Origin: an uncultured Shinella sp.
GTDB taxonomy: Bacteria > Pseudomonadota > Alphaproteobacteria > Rhizobiales > Rhizobiaceae
Direction of reading: 5' to 3'
Assembly (NCBI GenBank): GCA_946886325.1
Contig: CAMPIK010000089.1
Coordinates: 1-8,043 of the forward strand
DNA length: 8,043 bases
The notes under the pieces were generated by a model. It had not been told where the DNA came from. It saw only the letters and a program-made list of their open reading frames with translations, and ran no database searches. This document shows positions 6,142 through 8,043 of the stretch, in pieces. Position 1 is the stretch's first letter, and every line of letters begins with the position of its first letter. The translations under genes were made by a program, and so were the position numbers.

Positions 6142-6906
6142 GTGGGACTTCTGACTGCCGAGGAAGGCGATCCGGTCGCCGTCGAGAACGCGGATGCGCG
6201 CGGCCGGGTGATCCTGGTCTGCGAACATGCCTCGCGGACGATGCCCGCAAGCCTCGGTAAGTTGGGCCTTTCGGAAGACGTGCTCGAAAGCCACATCGCC
6301 TGGGATCCGGGCGCGCTCGACGTGTCGCGGCTGATGGCGAAAGCCCTTGATGCGACACTGTATTTCCAGCGCTTTTCGCGCCTGGTCTACGATTGCAATC
6401 GCCCGCCGGAATCGCCGGCGGCAATGCCGGAAACGAGCGAGGTCTTTGCCGTTCCCGGCAATGCGGCGCTGTCGGAGGCTGACAGGAACGCGCGGACGGC
6501 TGCACTCTACGCGCCCTTCCGCGACGGCCTGTCGCGGCTGGTTCGAGAGCGGATCGCGGAGGGGCGGGCGCCCATGCTCGTGACCGTTCATACGTTCACG
6601 CCGGTCTATTTCGGCAAGAGCCGGACGGTGGAGGTTGGCATTCTGCACGACGCCGACAGCCGGCTGGCGGATGGAATGCTGAAGGCCGCCGAAGGCAGCC
6701 TGCTTTTCGACACGCGCCGCAACGAGCCCTACGGCCCGGACGATGGCGTGACGCACACTTTGAAGGAGCACGGCCTTGCAAACGGCCTGCTCAACGTCAT
6801 GATCGAGGTCAGGAACGACCTCGTCAAGGATGAGGTCGGCCAAGGGGTCGTGGCCGACTATCTGACCGGACTGCTCCTCGAGAGCCTTCCGGCCGGTACA
6901 CAATAA
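6142..6906 (+). CDS. N-formylglutamate amidohydrolase-family protein
   Basis: A 254-residue cytoplasmic hydrolase of the FGase family, whose best-known members remove formate from N-formyl-L-glutamate at the end of histidine breakdown (HutG type). The family pattern is visible: LVCEHAS with Glu28 and His29 as likely metal or catalytic ligands, SHIAWDPGA (50-58), a RFSRLVYDCNRP arginine-containing substrate loop (77-88), VTVHTFTPVY (147-156), and IEVRNDL (220-226) near the C-terminus. The start is GTG at 6142, backed by GAGGGGA 7 bases upstream and no in-frame alternative nearby. No hut genes are visible beside it. TRAP transporter genes follow on the same strand after 136 bases, and an RpiR-type regulator is divergent. 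Its real substrate may be another N-acyl or N-formyl compound. Family assignment is firm, substrate is not. Confidence 0.85.
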   Translation: MGLLTAEEGDPVAVENADARGRVILVCEHASRTMPASLGKLGLSEDVLESHIAWDPGALDVSRLMAKALDATLYFQRFSRLVYDCNRPPESPAAMPETSEVFAVPGNAALSEADRNARTAALYAPFRDGLSRLVRERIAEGRAPMLVTVHTFTPVYFGKSRTVEVGILHDADSRLADGMLKAAEGSLLFDTRRNEPYGPDDGVTHTLKEHGLANGLLNVMIEVRNDLVKDEVGQGVVADYLTGLLLESLPAGTQ

Positions 6907-6972
6907 GAAGACCCGCGGGAACAAGAACGTCCACGGAGACGGGGATGAACGGAAACTGGAGAGGCAGAGCGG

Positions 6973-7050
6973 ATGCTTGTTGTGCACCGCCGGGAGACCG
7001 GCCGGGCCATTGACCTCGTTCCCGTGACAGGGGGCAGGGGTGATGCCTGA
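6973..7050 (+). CDS. Possible 25-residue upstream ORF overlapping the dctQ-like start
   Basis: The 136-base gap between the hydrolase and the TRAP small permease contains an ATG-to-TGA reading frame of 25 codons (beginning MLVVHRRETG). It has GGAGAGG 8 bases upstream and ends 8 bases inside the next gene, an arrangement that could couple translation. A second short frame of 22 codons starts at 6945 with GGAGA upstream. The peptide resembles nothing I recognise, and short frames with chance purine runs are common in GC-rich DNA. Treat it as a possible leader and not as an established gene. Confidence 0.2.
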   Translation: MLVVHRRETGRAIDLVPVTGGRGDA

Positions 7051-7552
7051 TTTCGTCAAGAGCTATGTGCGGAACGTCGATGCGTTCAACCGCCGGGTCG
7101 GCCGCGCGACCATGTATCTCATCCTCGTGATGATGGGCATCCTGCTCTATTCCTCGCTCTCCAAGACGTTCCTGCTGCCGTCGATGTGGACGCTGGAAAT
7201 GGCGCAGTTCGTCATGGCCGCCTATTACCTGCTCGGCGGCGCCTATTCGCTGCAGATGGACAGCCATGTGCGCATGGACCTCGTTTACGGCCGCTGGTCA
7301 CCAAAGACCAAGGCGACCGTCGACGCCGTCACCATCATCCTGCTCTTCGTCTATCTCGGCTTCCTGCTCTACGGCAGCATTTCGAGCACGACCTATGCGT
7401 TCCGGTTCAACGAGACCAGCTACTCGTCCTGGTCGCCCTATATGGCGCCGATCAAGGTCATCATGACGATCGGCATCTTTCTGACGCTGCTGCAGACCAC
7501 CTCGATCTTCCTCAAGGATCTGGCCGTCGCAATCGGGAGGCCGATCCAATGA
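7043..7552 (+). CDS. TRAP transporter small permease (DctQ family)
   Basis: Small inner-membrane subunit of a tripartite ATP-independent periplasmic transporter, 169 residues. It has the usual four transmembrane segments, at about 22-42, 53-71, 95-116 and 135-156. Family signatures are the SHVRMDLVYGRW loop after the second segment (74-85) and the SSWSPYMAPIKV stretch (128-139) before the fourth. It partners the large permease encoded next and works with a periplasmic binding protein not found in this window. GTG at 7040 and ATG at 7043 are adjacent starts; AGGGGG lies 5 and 8 bases upstream of them, and the ATG is chosen. Its stop overlaps the next start in an ATGA. The substrate is unknown; many TRAP systems take up organic acids or their amides. 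Confidence 0.9.
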   Translation: MPDFVKSYVRNVDAFNRRVGRATMYLILVMMGILLYSSLSKTFLLPSMWTLEMAQFVMAAYYLLGGAYSLQMDSHVRMDLVYGRWSPKTKATVDAVTIILLFVYLGFLLYGSISSTTYAFRFNETSYSSWSPYMAPIKVIMTIGIFLTLLQTTSIFLKDLAVAIGRPIQ

Positions 7553-8043
7553 GCTACGAGATGATCGCCTTCTTCATGTTCGTCTCGATGATGCTGACCA
7601 TGCTGACCGGCCAGCGCGTCTTCGGGGCGATCGGCTTCGTCGGCGTCGTCGCGGCGGCGTTTCTCTGGGGCAACGGCGGCTTCGAACTCGGCTTTTCGGC
7701 CTCGATGAAGCTCCTGAAATGGTATCCGCTGCTGACGCTGCCAATGTTCGTCTTCATGGGCTACATGCTCTCGGAATCCGGCATCGCGGAAGACCTCTAC
7801 AAGATGTTCCACGTCTGGATGGGCGGCATTCCGGGCGGGCTTGCCATCGGCACGATCGGGCTGATGGTCATCATCTCGGCGATGAACGGCCTGTCGGTTG
7901 CTGGCATGGCGATCGGCGCGACGATTGCACTGCCGGAACTCTTGAGGCGCGGCTACGACAAGATCATGGTGTCAGGCGTCATCCAGGCCGGTTCGTCGCT
8001 CGGCATTTTGGTGCCGCCAAGCGTCGTGCTGGTGCTCTATGGC
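7549..8043 (+). CDS. TRAP transporter large permease (DctM family), 5' part only
   Basis: The first 165 codons of the ion-coupled translocation subunit; the window ends inside the gene. Full-length DctM proteins usually have about 425 residues and 12 membrane segments, so roughly 40 percent is seen. Visible signs are LTLPMFVFMGYMLSESGIAEDLYKMFHVW (about 60-90; LPMF and FMGYML are diagnostic), MGGIPGG, and IALPELLRRGYDKIMVSGVIQAGSSLGILVPPS (the ALPE, RRGYDK and GxLGIL-PPS elements), which are conserved in the family. The usual AAMSGSSVA helix reads SAMNGLSVAGMAIGAT here. It is translated from an ATG overlapping the DctQ stop, with GGGAGG 10 bases upstream. The binding protein gene may follow outside the window. 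Confidence 0.9.
   Translation, partial: MSYEMIAFFMFVSMMLTMLTGQRVFGAIGFVGVVAAAFLWGNGGFELGFSASMKLLKWYPLLTLPMFVFMGYMLSESGIAEDLYKMFHVWMGGIPGGLAIGTIGLMVIISAMNGLSVAGMAIGATIALPELLRRGYDKIMVSGVIQAGSSLGILVPPSVVLVLYG

Noticed and set aside
5973..6296. Upstream extension of the regulator to a 400-residue protein
   Set aside because: The extra part runs through the AT-rich divergent promoter region and into the opposite hydrolase gene, and shows no domain.

Overview
The window is GC-rich DNA from an alphaproteobacterium, most likely of the Rhizobium/Sinorhizobium/Agrobacterium group. The support is a type-2 lumazine synthase (RibH2) behind its own FMN riboswitch, a RIME-like double-hairpin repeat next to it, and protein sequences of rhizobial character. 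No ribosomal or phylogenetic marker is present, so the genus is inferred.

Layout. Positions 23-177 hold a RIME-like intergenic repeat. On the minus strand follow ribH2 (219-692), its expression region, an FMN riboswitch (about 791-929) and a plausible promoter (938-966). Next comes a four-gene minus-strand ABC importer operon, transcribed from high to low coordinates: periplasmic binding protein (4977-3874), permease 1 (3787-2897), permease 2 (2900-2118) and ATPase (2104-1043). A strong GC hairpin lies between the binding-protein and permease genes. Upstream of the operon, on the same strand, is an RpiR/MurR-type regulator with a SIS domain (5972-5094). A 121-bp intergenic segment between this regulator start and the 3' end of the binding-protein gene's upstream region carries a perfect 19-bp palindrome. 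A divergent promoter region of about 170 bp then leads to a plus-strand N-formylglutamate amidohydrolase-family gene (6142-6906). It is followed by a TRAP transporter small permease (7043-7552) and the first 165 codons of the large permease (7549 onward, cut by the window end).

How the parts fit. ribH2 is an independent unit controlled by flavin level. The ABC operon belongs to the PotABCD/FbpABC/AfuABC-like branch, and its substrate cannot be fixed from sequence. A SIS-domain regulator next door makes a phosphorylated sugar-like ligand worth considering. The FGase-like hydrolase and TRAP permeases may form a second uptake-and-hydrolysis unit, with its binding protein presumably outside the window. 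A near-identical TGACAG(C/T)GCCG motif lies in inverted orientation in the divergent promoter region, and its core recurs upstream of the ABC operon, which suggests that one regulator may control both sides.

Overall this is a normal metabolic and transport region. I see no CRISPR array, tRNA, rRNA, transposase, defence system or clearly novel machinery. The best leads are regulatory DNA and the unassigned transporter substrates.
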